DNA from: Bryobacter aggregatus MPL3
GTDB lineage: Bacteria; Acidobacteriota; Terriglobia; Bryobacterales; Bryobacteraceae
Direction of reading: 5' to 3'
Length of the DNA: 64,000 nt
Assembly: GCF_000702445.1 (NCBI RefSeq)
Contig: NZ_JNIF01000003.1
Coordinates: 2,852,001-2,916,000, forward strand
Part shown: positions 32,962 to 42,954 of the stretch, piece after piece
How the letters are laid out: each line of letters opens with the position of its first letter
How positions within the stretch are numbered: position 1 is the stretch's first letter
Notes under the pieces: model-generated
What the model saw: only the letters and a program-made list of their open reading frames with translations
What the model was told of the DNA's origin: nothing
Databases searched by the model: none
Translations under genes and position numbers: made by a program

Positions 32962-35043
32962 ATGCATGCTGCTGGCCGTACCCTGCTTTGGATTGTGATT
33001 TCCCTTCTGGGAGCGGGGTGTCTCGCAACAGTTGCCTTCCATCGCGGTGAGCCGATCAACTCGATGTGGATTGTGGTGGCAGCAGCCTGCGTTTACCTGG
33101 TTTCCTATCGTTTCTACGGCAAATTCATTGCCACCAAGATTCTCTCGATGAAAGCAGACCGGGCGACTCCGGCCGAACTGCTGCGCAATGGTCACGATTT
33201 TGAGCCCACTAACAAATGGATCGTCTTCGGCCATCATTTTGCGGCGATTGCCGGTCCGGGGCCGCTGGTGGGGCCCACACTTGCGGCGCAGTTTGGATAT
33301 CTTCCCGGCACCCTCTGGATCATCCTGGGCGCGGCGCTGGCCGGATCTGTACATGACCTGATGATTCTTGCCTTCTCGATCCGCCGCGACGGCAAGAGCC
33401 TTGGCCAGATGGTGAAGGAAGAGATCAGCAATCTGGGTGGTTTTACCGCGATGGTTACTGTGCTGCTGATCATGATCATCCTGATGGCGGTGATCGGGTT
33501 GGTCATCGTGAATGCCCTGAAGGGTAGCCCCTGGGGCACGTTCACCATCGCCGCGACCATGCCGATCGCGATTTTCATGGGCCTGTATCTCCGGTTCCTG
33601 CGTCCCGGGAAAGTGGTGGAGATCTCGATCCTGGGCTTTGGCCTGGTGGTGCTGAGTATTTTCGGAGGCAAGTGGATTGCTGAGTCGGCAACGCTCGCTC
33701 CCTGGTTTACCTACAGCGCGACGACGCTGGCGCTGATGCTAGTGGCCTATGGCTTCTTCGCCAGTGCGCTTCCTGTCTGGCTTTTGCTTGCTCCGCGTGA
33801 CTACCTCAGCACTTTCGTGAAGCTGGGCGTGGCTGCGATGTTGGGCGTAGGGGTTTTGCTGGTGCGGCCTGAGTTGAATCTGCCCGCGATGACCCGCTTT
33901 GTGGATGGCTCCGGCCCGATTTTCGCGGGCAGCGTCTTCCCCTTCTGTTTCATCACGATTGGTTGCGGGGCGCTGTCGGGCTTCCACTCACTGATCTCTT
34001 CAGGAACCACCTCGAAGCTGCTGGCCCGGGAAAGCCATGCCCTGCCGGTGGCCTATGGCGGCATGCTGGTGGAGGGAATGGTGGCGATCATGGCTCTGAT
34101 TGCCGCCTGCGCTATGGAGCCGGGCGTTTATTTTGCGATCAATTCTCCTGGCGGAGTGGTGGGCACCTTGCCGGCTGCCGCGGTGGAGACGATCAGCAGC
34201 TGGGGCTATCCGGTGACGGTCGCTCATATGGAAGAGTTGGCGAAGAGTGTCGGCGAAAGCACTCTGTTTGCCCGCACTGGAGGTGCGCCGTCGCTGGCGC
34301 TCGGAATGTCGCATATCTTCTCGCAAGCACTGTCGCTGACCTCCGATGGCGGCAAGACGATTCTCAGCTTCTGGTATCACTTCGCGATCATGTTCGAGGC
34401 ACTGTTCATTCTCACCACCATCGATGCCGGCACCCGCGTGGGCCGCTTCCTGTTGCAGGATCTGCTGGGCCAGGTTTACAAGCCCTTTGGCCGGACAAGC
34501 TGGCTGCCGGGTGTGGTGATCGCCAGTGCCTTGGTGGTGTCGGGCTGGGGCTGGTTTCTCTACCAGGGCGTTCTGGACCCGCTTGGCGGCATCAATTCGC
34601 TGTGGCCGCTGTTTGGAATTGCGAATCAGTTGCTGGGGACCATCGCGCTTTGTCTGGCTACCACGATTCTGGTGAAGATGTTCCGGGCGAAGTATATGTG
34701 GGTCACCGGGCTTCCGCTCGCCTGGATGCTCAGCGTTACCTTTACCGCCGGGCTGGAGAAGATCTTTTCCGCCAATCCACGGTTGGGCTTTCTGTCGCGC
34801 GCCGAGCAGTTGGAGGGGCAGATTGCCGCCGGAAATCTGACGGCGGCCAAGGTTTCTCAATTGCAACAACTGATTTTCAATGAACGGATGGACGCCGCGA
34901 TCTGCTCGATCTTCCTGATTCTGACGACGGTGATTTTCCTGGAGTCGGCACGGCGCTGGTATAGCGTTTTGCGGGGCACCAGTTCGGCTCTCCTCCATGA
35001 AACTCCTTTTGTCGCGACGCAATTGAATCCGGGCGAAATCTAA
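32962..35043 (+). CDS. cstA: Carbon starvation protein CstA family transporter
   Basis: About 693 residues with many membrane helices, N-terminal domain [16 protein letters not shown] and the family block [20 protein letters not shown]. CstA proteins import pyruvate or peptides, depending on species. The length matches CstA/BtsT. A TTG at 32953 gives three more residues, but the ATG at 32962 is chosen. The next gene, an exported M24 peptidase, starts one base after the stop codon; a peptide-scavenging pair (periplasmic peptidase and CstA) is a reasonable inference. Confidence 0.9.
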   Translation: MHAAGRTLLWIVISLLGAGCLATVAFHRGEPINSMWIVVAAACVYLVSYRFYGKFIATKILSMKADRATPAELLRNGHDFEPTNKWIVFGHHFAAIAGPGPLVGPTLAAQFGYLPGTLWIILGAALAGSVHDLMILAFSIRRDGKSLGQMVKEEISNLGGFTAMVTVLLIMIILMAVIGLVIVNALKGSPWGTFTIAATMPIAIFMGLYLRFLRPGKVVEISILGFGLVVLSIFGGKWIAESATLAPWFTYSATTLALMLVAYGFFASALPVWLLLAPRDYLSTFVKLGVAAMLGVGVLLVRPELNLPAMTRFVDGSGPIFAGSVFPFCFITIGCGALSGFHSLISSGTTSKLLARESHALPVAYGGMLVEGMVAIMALIAACAMEPGVYFAINSPGGVVGTLPAAAVETISSWGYPVTVAHMEELAKSVGESTLFARTGGAPSLALGMSHIFSQALSLTSDGGKTILSFWYHFAIMFEALFILTTIDAGTRVGRFLLQDLLGQVYKPFGRTSWLPGVVIASALVVSGWGWFLYQGVLDPLGGINSLWPLFGIANQLLGTIALCLATTILVKMFRAKYMWVTGLPLAWMLSVTFTAGLEKIFSANPRLGFLSRAEQLEGQIAAGNLTAAKVSQLQQLIFNERMDAAICSIFLILTTVIFLESARRWYSVLRGTSSALLHETPFVATQLNPGEI

Positions 35044-35044
35044 G

Positions 35045-36355
35045 ATGTGGTGGCTCCTGTTGCCGTTGCTGGCGTTCGGCGCAGAACCGTTGCCTTCGCT
35101 GCGGGAGCAGGCGAGCATCCAACAATCCTGGCTGCAGTACCGGCTGGAAAAGAATCTGCCTGCACTGCTGCGGAAGCATGGCGTCGATATGTGGGTAGTT
35201 TCGAGCCGGGAGTACAACGAGGATCCGGTCTTTTTTTCGCTCGTTTCTCCAACGATGTTTGCCGCGCGGCGGCGTACAATCTACGTCTTTTTCGATCGAG
35301 GTCCGGAGAAGGGCGTCGAGCGGCTGGCGCTGGGAGGCGGATCGCAAGGCGGACTCTACGAGGTCTACCGTGACCCGGATTCAGGGATTGAACTCTGGGG
35401 CGACCAGCAGTGGATGCTGCTGAAAAAGCTGATCGACGCGCGGAAACCGAAGAAAATCGCGATCGATGTCTCACAGACCCACGCTTTTTCGGACGGTCTG
35501 TCGGCTGGCGAGCGCGAGCAACTGGAGGAGGCGATCGGGGAGGAGAACCGCAAGAAGCTGGTGCGGGCCGAAGAATTGCCGCTCGAGTATGTCGCGCTCC
35601 GACCGCCTGAGATGGTGCCGCATTACCAGCGGCTGATGGAGAACGTCCATTCGATCCTCAGCCGCGCGTTTTCAAGAGAGGTGATCGAGCCAGGCAAGAC
35701 GACCGATCAGGATGTGATCTGGTGGCTGCGGCAAGAGAATCAGAAGCATGGATTTGGAACCTGGTTCCAGCCGTCGCTCCGGATCCAGCGCAAGAATGGC
35801 CGTTCTTTACAGTTGCTGCAGGAAGATCAGCCTACGGTGATTGAGCGGGGAGATGTGTTGTGGGTGGATTACGGCTTGACGGCAATGCGTCTGGCCACCG
35901 ATACCCAACATATGGGTTATGTTCTGCGAGAGGGCGAAGATGTCGCCCCGGTGGCGATTCAAAAGGCACTCGAGAACTCGAAAAAGATGCAGGACATCGT
36001 CATGGCCCATATGCAGGTGGGAAAGACCGGTAATGAAGTGTTGGCGGCAGCTTTGCAGGAGATTCGGGCGCTGGGGATCAACGGAACCGTGTATTCGCAT
36101 CCGATTGGAGATCATGGGCACGGAGCGGGACCGCTGATTGGGTTATGGGATCGTCAACAGGGCGTGCCGGGGCGAGGCGATGTGAAAGTGGTGCCGAACA
36201 CCTGGTTCTCGATCGAGCTTTCGAGCCGGACGAAGATTCCGGATTGGGAGAATGCCGAGCTCTTTGTGGGAATGGAAGAGGATGCGATGGTGGGCCCGGA
36301 CGGCAAAATTCGCTGGGTGTTGCGCCGCCAGGAGAAATTCCACCTGATTCGTTAG
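35045..36355 (+). CDS. Exported M24 metallopeptidase (Xaa-Pro aminopeptidase-like)
   Basis: 436 residues with a short signal peptide (MWWLLLPLLAFGAEPL), a creatinase-like N-terminal domain and a pita-bread catalytic domain. Metal ligands are visible: two Asp in DVLWVDYGLTAMRLATDTQH, His in HPIGDHGHGAGP, Glu in WFSIELSSRT and Glu in VGMEEDAMV. It likely removes N-terminal residues next to proline, or processes related peptides, in the periplasm. It directly follows cstA. A second M24 peptidase without signal peptide is at 60943. Confidence 0.87.
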   Translation: MWWLLLPLLAFGAEPLPSLREQASIQQSWLQYRLEKNLPALLRKHGVDMWVVSSREYNEDPVFFSLVSPTMFAARRRTIYVFFDRGPEKGVERLALGGGSQGGLYEVYRDPDSGIELWGDQQWMLLKKLIDARKPKKIAIDVSQTHAFSDGLSAGEREQLEEAIGEENRKKLVRAEELPLEYVALRPPEMVPHYQRLMENVHSILSRAFSREVIEPGKTTDQDVIWWLRQENQKHGFGTWFQPSLRIQRKNGRSLQLLQEDQPTVIERGDVLWVDYGLTAMRLATDTQHMGYVLREGEDVAPVAIQKALENSKKMQDIVMAHMQVGKTGNEVLAAALQEIRALGINGTVYSHPIGDHGHGAGPLIGLWDRQQGVPGRGDVKVVPNTWFSIELSSRTKIPDWENAELFVGMEEDAMVGPDGKIRWVLRRQEKFHLIR

Positions 36356-36618
36356 GCTGCGGCGGTATCGAAGAGTTCCAATTGGGGTTCGACGGCGCTG
36401 AGGTAGTCGCGTACGAAGCGGCGGGCCATGCCAACGCAGCTCTGGTGGCGGTACATCTGGAAGAATGCCACTTGTGCTCCGGCGGCATCCAGGGTGGGAC
36501 ACAAGCTGGCGACAACGTTTGCACTGGAACAGACGCACTCGCGGCAATCCTTGCCGAGGGATTTGCAAAGCTCGGAACTGATGGCGCTGCTTAGGTTGTC
36601 TTCCACTTCGACCAACAT
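36352..36618 (-). CDS. Small cysteine-rich hypothetical protein
   Basis: 88 residues containing six cysteines, four of them in the N-terminal half (ELCKSLGKDCRECVCSS) and others in SLCPTLD and HQSCVGMAR. There is no signal peptide, so the cysteines are more likely to bind metal or an Fe-S cluster than to form disulfides. No family is recognised. It overlaps the convergent peptidase by four bases and its start region faces the mreB promoter area. The coding nature is supported by normal codon use. Confidence 0.5.
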   Translation of the reverse strand: MLVEVEDNLSSAISSELCKSLGKDCRECVCSSANVVASLCPTLDAAGAQVAFFQMYRHQSCVGMARRFVRDYLSAVEPQLELFDTAAA

Positions 36619-36898
36619 TTGGGACTCCCCTCCTCGGGTGCTTCCTATTAGTACCCCCTAACCCGACCCCGTACCTAGTCAGCGAAGGCGGACTTTCTCA
36701 AACTTCTGTGAGGGTAGGAATGCCCACGCGGGATACCCGCACCTGAGGGGATTGCAATTTTAGTTTTCTGATCTGGGGAGAGGCAAACAGGTGCAAAAGA
36801 CAAACGCTATTGCTACGCTCAAAGAGAGTCCTGTGGATTTTTTTTGAAACACAGTACTCGCCCCAAAAATCCGAGAGAGACAATCGTCTTCCGCATTC
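36619..36898 (+). other. 280-base intergenic region upstream of the cell-shape operon
   Basis: This spacer must contain the promoters of mreB and of the divergent small Cys-rich gene. It holds a small hairpin (GCGGG ATA CCCGC, 36728-36740), an A/T-rich patch and an eight-T run near 36838-36845 about 50 bases before the mreB ATG. I see no convincing -35/-10 pair and no recognisable riboswitch. A long 5' leader for mreB is possible. Confidence 0.3.
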
Positions 36899-37924
36899 AT
36901 GAATATCCGCTCGCTGTTTAGCCTTTTCTCCTCAGACCTTGCCATCGATTTAGGTACGGCCAACACACTCGTCTATGCCAAAGGAAAAGGCATCGTCGTG
37001 AACGAACCGTCGATCGTTGCGATCAATAAAAATAACGGTGAAGTAGAGGCCGTTGGGAAAGAAGCCAAAGAGATGCTCGGCCGCACGCCGGGCAATATCG
37101 TGGCGATTCGCCCCATGAAAGACGGGGTGATCGCGGACTTCAAGGTAACAGAGCGGATGCTGAATTACTTTATTCAGAAAGCTCATGGCCGCAAGATGCT
37201 CGTGCATCCTCGCATTGTGATTGGCGTTCCTTCTGAAATTACTCAGGTGGAAAAGCGTGCGGTGATTGACTCCGCCTACCGGGCGAAGGCGAGCGAAGTG
37301 CACTTAGTGGAGCAGGCGATGGTGGCCGCAATCGGCGCGGGGCTGCCGATCACGGAACCGGGCGGCAACATGGTGGTGGACATCGGCGGTGGTACGACCG
37401 ATGTTGCGGTGATCTCGTTGGCCGGTATCGTCTATTCGCGCTCGGTGCGAGTGGCGGGCAACGAGTTGGATGAGGCCATTATTCAGTACCTGAAGCGCAA
37501 GTACAACCTGCTGGTGGGCGAGCGCACGGCGGAACAGATCAAGATGACGGTGGGTTCGGCCTCGGAACTCGATAAGCCGCTGACGATGGAGATCAAGGGC
37601 CGGAACCTGATCGAGGGTGTGCCGAAGACTTTGACCATTGGAGACGAAGAGATTCGCGATGCGCTGGCGGAAGGAATTTCCACCATCATGAACGCAATCC
37701 GTGTGGCGCTCGAACGGACTCCTCCTGAACTCTCGGCGGACATTTCGGACCGGGGCATTGTGCTGACCGGCGGCGGCGGGCTGATCAAGAATCTCGATAA
37801 GCGGATCCGGCAGGAAACCGGACTTCCGGTGTCGATCGCGGAAGAGCCGCTGGCGTGCGTTGCGTTGGGAATCGGTAAGATGCTATCGGATTTCAAGCTC
37901 CTGCGCCGGATTGCTATCGAGTAG
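36899..37924 (+). CDS. mreB: Rod shape-determining protein MreB
   Basis: 341-residue bacterial actin that forms membrane-bound filaments guiding lateral wall synthesis. LAIDLGTANTLVY (phosphate 1), MVVDIGGGTTDVAVISL (phosphate 2) and ILTGGGGLIKNLDKRI-like VLTGGGGLIKNLDKRI (adenosine motif) are textbook, and the length is normal. First gene of an intact mreB-mreC-mreD-mrdA-rodA operon, so the organism is expected to be rod-shaped or at least to use the elongasome. Confidence 0.97.
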   Translation: MNIRSLFSLFSSDLAIDLGTANTLVYAKGKGIVVNEPSIVAINKNNGEVEAVGKEAKEMLGRTPGNIVAIRPMKDGVIADFKVTERMLNYFIQKAHGRKMLVHPRIVIGVPSEITQVEKRAVIDSAYRAKASEVHLVEQAMVAAIGAGLPITEPGGNMVVDIGGGTTDVAVISLAGIVYSRSVRVAGNELDEAIIQYLKRKYNLLVGERTAEQIKMTVGSASELDKPLTMEIKGRNLIEGVPKTLTIGDEEIRDALAEGISTIMNAIRVALERTPPELSADISDRGIVLTGGGGLIKNLDKRIRQETGLPVSIAEEPLACVALGIGKMLSDFKLLRRIAIE

Positions 37925-37948
37925 GCAAGGAGCGTTTTTCCGGCCGAT

Positions 37949-39112
37949 ATGGATGGCTTTCTTGGCAGATACCGCAACTTATCGGTCCTGGTGATTGTCA
38001 TCATGGCTCAACTGGTGTTGCTTGCCGTACAGGTGAAGAACAACCAGGACGTCCGCCTCATTCGCGTGTGGGCGGTGACGGCGATTACGCCGCTGGCGCG
38101 CGTGCTCGAAGGGGTTCGGGCGAATACCTTTGGTTTGGCCGGCGAGTATTGGCAATTGATTCGTATCCGCTCGCAGAATAGCGAGTTGAAGGCCGATCTG
38201 GACCGGCTGAAGCTCGAGAATCAATTTCTGAAAGAAGAGCTGGCGACGGCGAAGCGTGTGGAGGCCATGGCCTCCTTCGTGCAGCGTAACCCCAATAAAA
38301 CCATCGGTGCGCGCATTATCGGCGCCGGCGCGGGGATGAACTCGAAAGTTGTGTTTATCGATCGGGGTTCGACCGCAGGCGTGTTGAAGGGGATGCCGGT
38401 GATTACTCCGGATGGCATTGTCGGCAAGGTGACGGCGTCTTATCCGACCGGCTCTCAAGTGATGCTCATCACGGATCCTACCTTTGCCTGCGGTGTGGTT
38501 TCGGATAAGACCCGCATCCATGGAACGGCGCGCGGCCAGGGGAACAATCAGTTGCTGGTGGATTACATCCAGAATGAACAATTGGTGGAAGTGGGAGAGA
38601 TCTTTTTCACCTCGGGCGACGATCGTATTTTTCCGAAAGGTTTGCCGGTTGGGCCGGTGCGCGTAGCCCGGCAGGGCAAGTTATTTAAAGAAATCTATGT
38701 GGCTCCAACCGCTTTTGAAAAAGGGCTCGAAGAAGTACTAGTGGTACTAGAGAGCGTGCACCAGCAGATTCCCGATCCCGCCCAGATGACGAATGTAGGC
38801 CCGGAGGCAAAGCAGCTGCCGCCGCCCCCACCAGACGCGGCGCCGCATCCGGTGAACGGCATCGCTCCGCAGGGTTCGAATCAGAAGTTCTCGACGGATG
38901 CCGATCGCATCCTCGATCGTTATAAGGCGATTGGAGAGCAACAGGGACTCAGTTATGGAAACGGAGGGCGGGTGCCGAATTTCAATGCGCCTGTCGCCCC
39001 TCGCGTGGCGCCAAAGACGGCGCCGACCACCCCGCCCGGGGAAGAACCCGTGACGGTGCCTCCGACGCAGCCACAGACACCTGCACCAACCGTGCCGCCA
39101 GGGGAGTTCTAG
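37949..39112 (+). CDS. mreC: Rod shape-determining protein MreC
   Basis: 387 residues: a single N-terminal membrane helix (NLSVLVIVIMAQLVLLAVQV), a coiled coil (about 75-110) and the two-barrel MreC domain (VVFIDRGSTAGVLKGMPV, GLPVGPVRVARQGKLFKEIY). From about residue 280 there is an extra proline-rich, probably disordered periplasmic tail (QLPPPPPDAAPHPV through PQTPAPTVPPGEF) not found in E. coli MreC. It links MreB to PBP2 and RodA, and the following genes encode these partners. Confidence 0.92.
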   Translation: MDGFLGRYRNLSVLVIVIMAQLVLLAVQVKNNQDVRLIRVWAVTAITPLARVLEGVRANTFGLAGEYWQLIRIRSQNSELKADLDRLKLENQFLKEELATAKRVEAMASFVQRNPNKTIGARIIGAGAGMNSKVVFIDRGSTAGVLKGMPVITPDGIVGKVTASYPTGSQVMLITDPTFACGVVSDKTRIHGTARGQGNNQLLVDYIQNEQLVEVGEIFFTSGDDRIFPKGLPVGPVRVARQGKLFKEIYVAPTAFEKGLEEVLVVLESVHQQIPDPAQMTNVGPEAKQLPPPPPDAAPHPVNGIAPQGSNQKFSTDADRILDRYKAIGEQQGLSYGNGGRVPNFNAPVAPRVAPKTAPTTPPGEEPVTVPPTQPQTPAPTVPPGEF

Positions 39113-39115
39113 GCC

Positions 39116-39661
39116 ATGGCGTCTCCAGAATATAGCGAAGCGAATTTCGTCGAGGGCCGGCGGCGGAAAAGTTCGTCGTCGACGTTCCGGCCGATCGTTT
39201 TCTTCCTCGTTCCGTTGTTTTCGGTGTTGCTCGATATCTTTCTGCCTCGCTTTATCGAGTCGGCCCGGGCGCTGGAGTTTCCGCTACTGGTGACGATTTA
39301 CTTTTCGCTGATGAAGCGGCAGCCGATTGCCGGTGTGATCATTGGCGCGACGATTGGCCTGATGCAGGATTCCCTGGCGCAGCAGCCGCTGGGAATGTTT
39401 GGCATTGTGAAGACGCTGGTGGGCTACTTTGCGGCTTCGGTCAGTCTGCGTTTTGATGTGAACAATCCAGCGTTGCGCTTCATGCTGGTGGCCTTCTTCT
39501 TTGGGTTTCACCAGTTCTTCTACTGGGTGATGGTGCGAGCGCTGCTGGGGCAGGTGCCGAGTATTAATGTGCTGGACGAGGTGGTGAAGGCCATCCTAAA
39601 TTCTGCGATTGCCCTACCGCTCTTTCTCCTGTTGGATAAACTGAGAGAGGACGAGAGCTAG
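39116..39661 (+). CDS. mreD: Rod shape-determining protein MreD
   Basis: 181-residue integral membrane protein with five or so helices (FFLVPLFSVLLDIFLPRFI, GVIIGATIGLMQDSLAQQPL and others). It has a charged cytoplasmic N-terminus and sits in the mreBC-MreD-mrdA-rodA order. MreD is poorly conserved, so the assignment rests on position and on the DSLAQQPLGMFGI region typical of the family. Confidence 0.85.
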   Translation: MASPEYSEANFVEGRRRKSSSSTFRPIVFFLVPLFSVLLDIFLPRFIESARALEFPLLVTIYFSLMKRQPIAGVIIGATIGLMQDSLAQQPLGMFGIVKTLVGYFAASVSLRFDVNNPALRFMLVAFFFGFHQFFYWVMVRALLGQVPSINVLDEVVKAILNSAIALPLFLLLDKLREDES

Positions 39662-39733
39662 CGTCTCTCGGCGGTACAGCATTTCGTGTTTCTTATCCCT
39701 GGACGAGCGCGACAAGAAGACTTCCAAGATCGG

Positions 39734-41590
39734 ATGCGCTTCCTGCGCGACGAATCGAAGTTTGCCCAGGGGAAAATCGCCGTTCTGCAGTACTTTACCG
39801 TTGCCGTTTTCGTGTTCATTCTCGGCGGTTACTGGAATCTGCAAATCCGCAACGAAGAACTCTACAGCTCCAAGGCGGAGCGAAACCGGATCAAGTCTCT
39901 GCCGATGCCTGCACCCCGGGGGAAGATTCTCGACCGGGACAAGCGGGTGATTGTGGACAACCACTCGAGTTTCTCGGTTTTGCTCTCTCGCGAAACTTTG
40001 CGTGACGAACACCTCCAGCCGATTGCCGAGGGATTGGGGCTGGACTACGAAGAACTGGTGGCGCGACTGAAACGTTTTCGCGCACGGCCCAAATACCAAG
40101 CCGTAATTATTAAGGAAGAACTGACCCCGTCTGACATTGCTTTTGTCGAATCGCACCGCGACCCGGATACCTATCCGGAAATGGAACTCATTCACACCGA
40201 GAAACGTGTGTACCCGGCCAGTGGCTTTGCGGCGCACATGATCGGCTATGTTGGCGAAGTCTCGGAAGCGGAATTGAATCAAGCCGATTTTGCGAAGTAC
40301 CAGCAAGGCGACATGGTGGGCAAGACCGGGCTCGAACGGCAGTACAACGATCTCTTGACGGGCGTGGATGGGCAGCGGCAAGTGCTGGTGGACAACATCG
40401 GGAATGAACGCCGCATTCTGGGCATGAAGCCTGCGGTGGCAGGGCAGAACATCGAGTTGACGGTGGATCTGGATGTCCAGACGGTCATGGAATTGGCAAT
40501 GGACGGGCGCCGGGGCGGCGCAATCGCATTGGACCCCAGAAATGGGGAAGTGCTGGCAATGACGTCCAAGCCGAGCTTTGATTTGTCGAAACTCTCCTCC
40601 CGAGAGCGGACCAAGGAGTGGCGCGATATTTTTTCAAATCCTGATAAGCCGCTGCTGAACCGGGCGATTCAGGCGCAGTTGTCTCCGGGGTCGACCTTCA
40701 AGCCCTTTGTGGCTCTGGCTGCACTTGAAGCCGGAACGGTTGACGAGCATACATCCTTTACTTGTACCGGCGGCATGACCTTCGCCGGACGCTACTTCCG
40801 TTGCCATAACCGGCATGGTCACGGGCCGACGAGTTTGAAGAAGGCGTTGGCGCAGTCTTGCGACGTGTACTTTTATAACGTTGGAGCGCGATTGGGGATT
40901 GATCGGATTTCCGCGTTGGGCGAGATTGCGGGTCTTGGCCAGAAAACAGGCATTGATTTACCCGCCGAGGCCGAGGCGATGCTGCCTTCGAGCCGGTGGA
41001 AGATCCGGAATCTGCGCGAGAAGTGGCATGAAGGCGATACAGTGAACGTCGCGATCGGGCAGGGCTATCTGACTATGACGCCGATCCAACTGGCTTATGG
41101 CATTGGTGGCATTGTCATGGGGGGAGTCTGGCATACGCCGCATCTGTTGCGCAATGGAGATGCTCCGAAGAAGCCAGCCCATCAGGCCGAATTGAATCTC
41201 GATCATGTTCGTACCGTGATGGACGGGATGTGCGATGTGGTGAACGGAGGCGGTACGGCGGGAAGTGCACGTTTGCCCGGAGGCGAGATGTGCGGCAAGA
41301 CCGGTACGGCGCAGACCGCCTCAAATGAGTATCAGAAGGCAAAGGGAATTCACCTCAAGGACAACGCCTGGTTTATCGCATTTGCCCCGCGGGTGAACCC
41401 TGAGATTGTCGTCGCAGTGTTGTTTGAAGAGGGCGAACACGGACCGCAAGCGGGCACGATCGCTCGCGATATTGTGAAGGCCTACTTCGATAAGAAGGTG
41501 CGCAAAGAAGTTTCGCAGACCGGTGTCCCGGCTGTGACGGCGAGTGCTCCGGCAGACGCTGCCAATGCACCCGCGAGAGTGGCGAACTGA
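39734..41590 (+). CDS. mrdA: Penicillin-binding protein 2
   Basis: Elongation-specific class B transpeptidase of about 618 residues. A membrane anchor (AVLQYFTVAVFVFILGGYW) precedes the dimerisation domain (PAPRGKILDRDKRVIVDN). The transpeptidase motifs are SPGSTFKPF (SxxK), SCDVYFYN (SxN position, here SCD as in many PBP2) and MCGKTGTAQ (KTG). A 634-residue frame begins at TTG 39686, but ATG 39734 gives the normal N-terminus. Stop and rodA start share one base. Confidence 0.94.
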   Translation: MRFLRDESKFAQGKIAVLQYFTVAVFVFILGGYWNLQIRNEELYSSKAERNRIKSLPMPAPRGKILDRDKRVIVDNHSSFSVLLSRETLRDEHLQPIAEGLGLDYEELVARLKRFRARPKYQAVIIKEELTPSDIAFVESHRDPDTYPEMELIHTEKRVYPASGFAAHMIGYVGEVSEAELNQADFAKYQQGDMVGKTGLERQYNDLLTGVDGQRQVLVDNIGNERRILGMKPAVAGQNIELTVDLDVQTVMELAMDGRRGGAIALDPRNGEVLAMTSKPSFDLSKLSSRERTKEWRDIFSNPDKPLLNRAIQAQLSPGSTFKPFVALAALEAGTVDEHTSFTCTGGMTFAGRYFRCHNRHGHGPTSLKKALAQSCDVYFYNVGARLGIDRISALGEIAGLGQKTGIDLPAEAEAMLPSSRWKIRNLREKWHEGDTVNVAIGQGYLTMTPIQLAYGIGGIVMGGVWHTPHLLRNGDAPKKPAHQAELNLDHVRTVMDGMCDVVNGGGTAGSARLPGGEMCGKTGTAQTASNEYQKAKGIHLKDNAWFIAFAPRVNPEIVVAVLFEEGEHGPQAGTIARDIVKAYFDKKVRKEVSQTGVPAVTASAPADAANAPARVAN

Positions 41591-42681
41591 TGTTTACGCT
41601 TCGTTCGTTCCGCGATCTCGATTGGACCCTGTTGATTCTTACCTTGATCATCTGCGCCGTCGGCGTGCTGCAGATCTACTCGGCAACCCAGGCGAGCGAG
41701 CAGTCGAACCACTGGTGGAAGCAGGTGCTCTATATCGGCGCCGGGTTGGTGGTGTTTTATCTCATCAGCCAGATTGACTATCACACGCTGGTGGGGCAAT
41801 CGCCGGTGATGTACATCATCTTTACGGTGATTTTGTTTGGTCTGTTGATTCTCAGCCGCGTGGTGCTGGGGGCCAAGCGATGGGTCTCGCTCGGGGCAGG
41901 TTTCAAGTTGCAGCCGAGTGAATTCATGAAGCTTGTGCTGATTCTATTTGTCGCGCGCTACATTTCTGAGTTGAAGTCGGACTCGTTGAGCTTGCGAGAG
42001 CTCTTGAAGTTGTGTTTGCTGGTACTTTTTCCTTTTGGTCTGGTCTGCCTCCAGCCGGATCTGGGCACTTCGTTGTGCTATTTGCCAATTCTTGCGGTGG
42101 GAATTCTGCTTGCCGGTTTGAGCCGGCAGCAGGCCCTCGCAATTGTGATGATTCTTGCACTGGTAGTGCCGATCGGGTGGTTTGCGCTCAAGGACTATCA
42201 GAAGGCTCGCCTGACGAGCTTTATGGACCCGGCGTTGGACCCGCAGGGGTCTGGCTACCAGGTGATGCAATCCAAGATCGCTGTCGGCTCCGGAGGGATG
42301 TGGGGCCTCGGCGTGACGCGTGGAATGCAGATTCAACTTCGCTTTCTACCCTTTGCCCATACGGACTTTATCTTTGCCGCATTTGCCGAAGAACATGGCT
42401 TCGTCGGCGTGGTCACCGTACTTGGGTTATATTTCCTTCTATTGATGCAAATTTTGCAGAACGCTCAGACCGCTTCCGACAGGGCTGGAACCGCCATCTG
42501 TATGGGAGTTGGAGCGTTGCTGCTTTTCCATGTTTTGGAGAATGCCGGAATGGTCGCCGGGCTGATGCCAGTGGCCGGGATCCCTTTACCGCTGATGAGC
42601 TACGGTGGATCGAGCATTCTCTCGTTTTTCCTCATGCTGGGGCTGGTCAATAATGTCCGCCTCCGCCGATTCCTGCAATGA
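41590..42681 (+). CDS. rodA: Peptidoglycan glycosyltransferase RodA
   Basis: 363-residue SEDS-family polymerase working with PBP2. Nine to ten membrane helices are visible, together with the SEDS signatures PSEFMKLVLILFVARYI, FLPFAHTDFIFAAFAEEHGF and GIPLPLMSYGGSSILSFF. It completes the elongasome gene set and is one-base-coupled to mrdA. Confidence 0.95.
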   Translation: MFTLRSFRDLDWTLLILTLIICAVGVLQIYSATQASEQSNHWWKQVLYIGAGLVVFYLISQIDYHTLVGQSPVMYIIFTVILFGLLILSRVVLGAKRWVSLGAGFKLQPSEFMKLVLILFVARYISELKSDSLSLRELLKLCLLVLFPFGLVCLQPDLGTSLCYLPILAVGILLAGLSRQQALAIVMILALVVPIGWFALKDYQKARLTSFMDPALDPQGSGYQVMQSKIAVGSGGMWGLGVTRGMQIQLRFLPFAHTDFIFAAFAEEHGFVGVVTVLGLYFLLLMQILQNAQTASDRAGTAICMGVGALLLFHVLENAGMVAGLMPVAGIPLPLMSYGGSSILSFFLMLGLVNNVRLRRFLQ

Positions 42682-42954
42682 CAAAGATTGAGATAACTGC
42701 CGGGGCCGAACCTATGGTTGCTTGGGCCTACACTGATTTGGGAATAATTTGCCGGGACGCTACCGCTGGAATGCCTCGCCGCATCGAGATCATGATGTAC
42801 GATCTTGCCGTCGCATGCTCCAGTCACCAAACGCTTCTTACTACGCATGGCGCCGAGGGCGCCGTGCCATTCGCGTCTTGTTTCGAGCCGAACTGAACTC
42901 CGATCATGTACAACGAGCCCAAGGTTCTCCGCAGTGTCTCCAAGGAGATGCCTG
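42682..42954 (+). other. 273-base spacer between rodA and the RNase E/G gene
   Basis: A 72-codon frame overlaps the rodA stop by ATGA (42678-42896), but its composition does not look like a protein and I do not call it. A pair TTGCTT (around 42718) and GAATAA (around 42742) with 18 bases between could be a promoter for the RNase gene. A GGAG ribosome site precedes its ATG. RNase E genes often have long regulatory leaders, so the spacer may carry an autoregulatory structure; this is inference. Confidence 0.3.

Noticed and set aside
42678-42896. A 72-codon frame overlapping the rodA stop by ATGA
   Set aside because: The overlap looks operon-like, but the translation has no protein-like pattern and no ribosome site beyond that of rodA.
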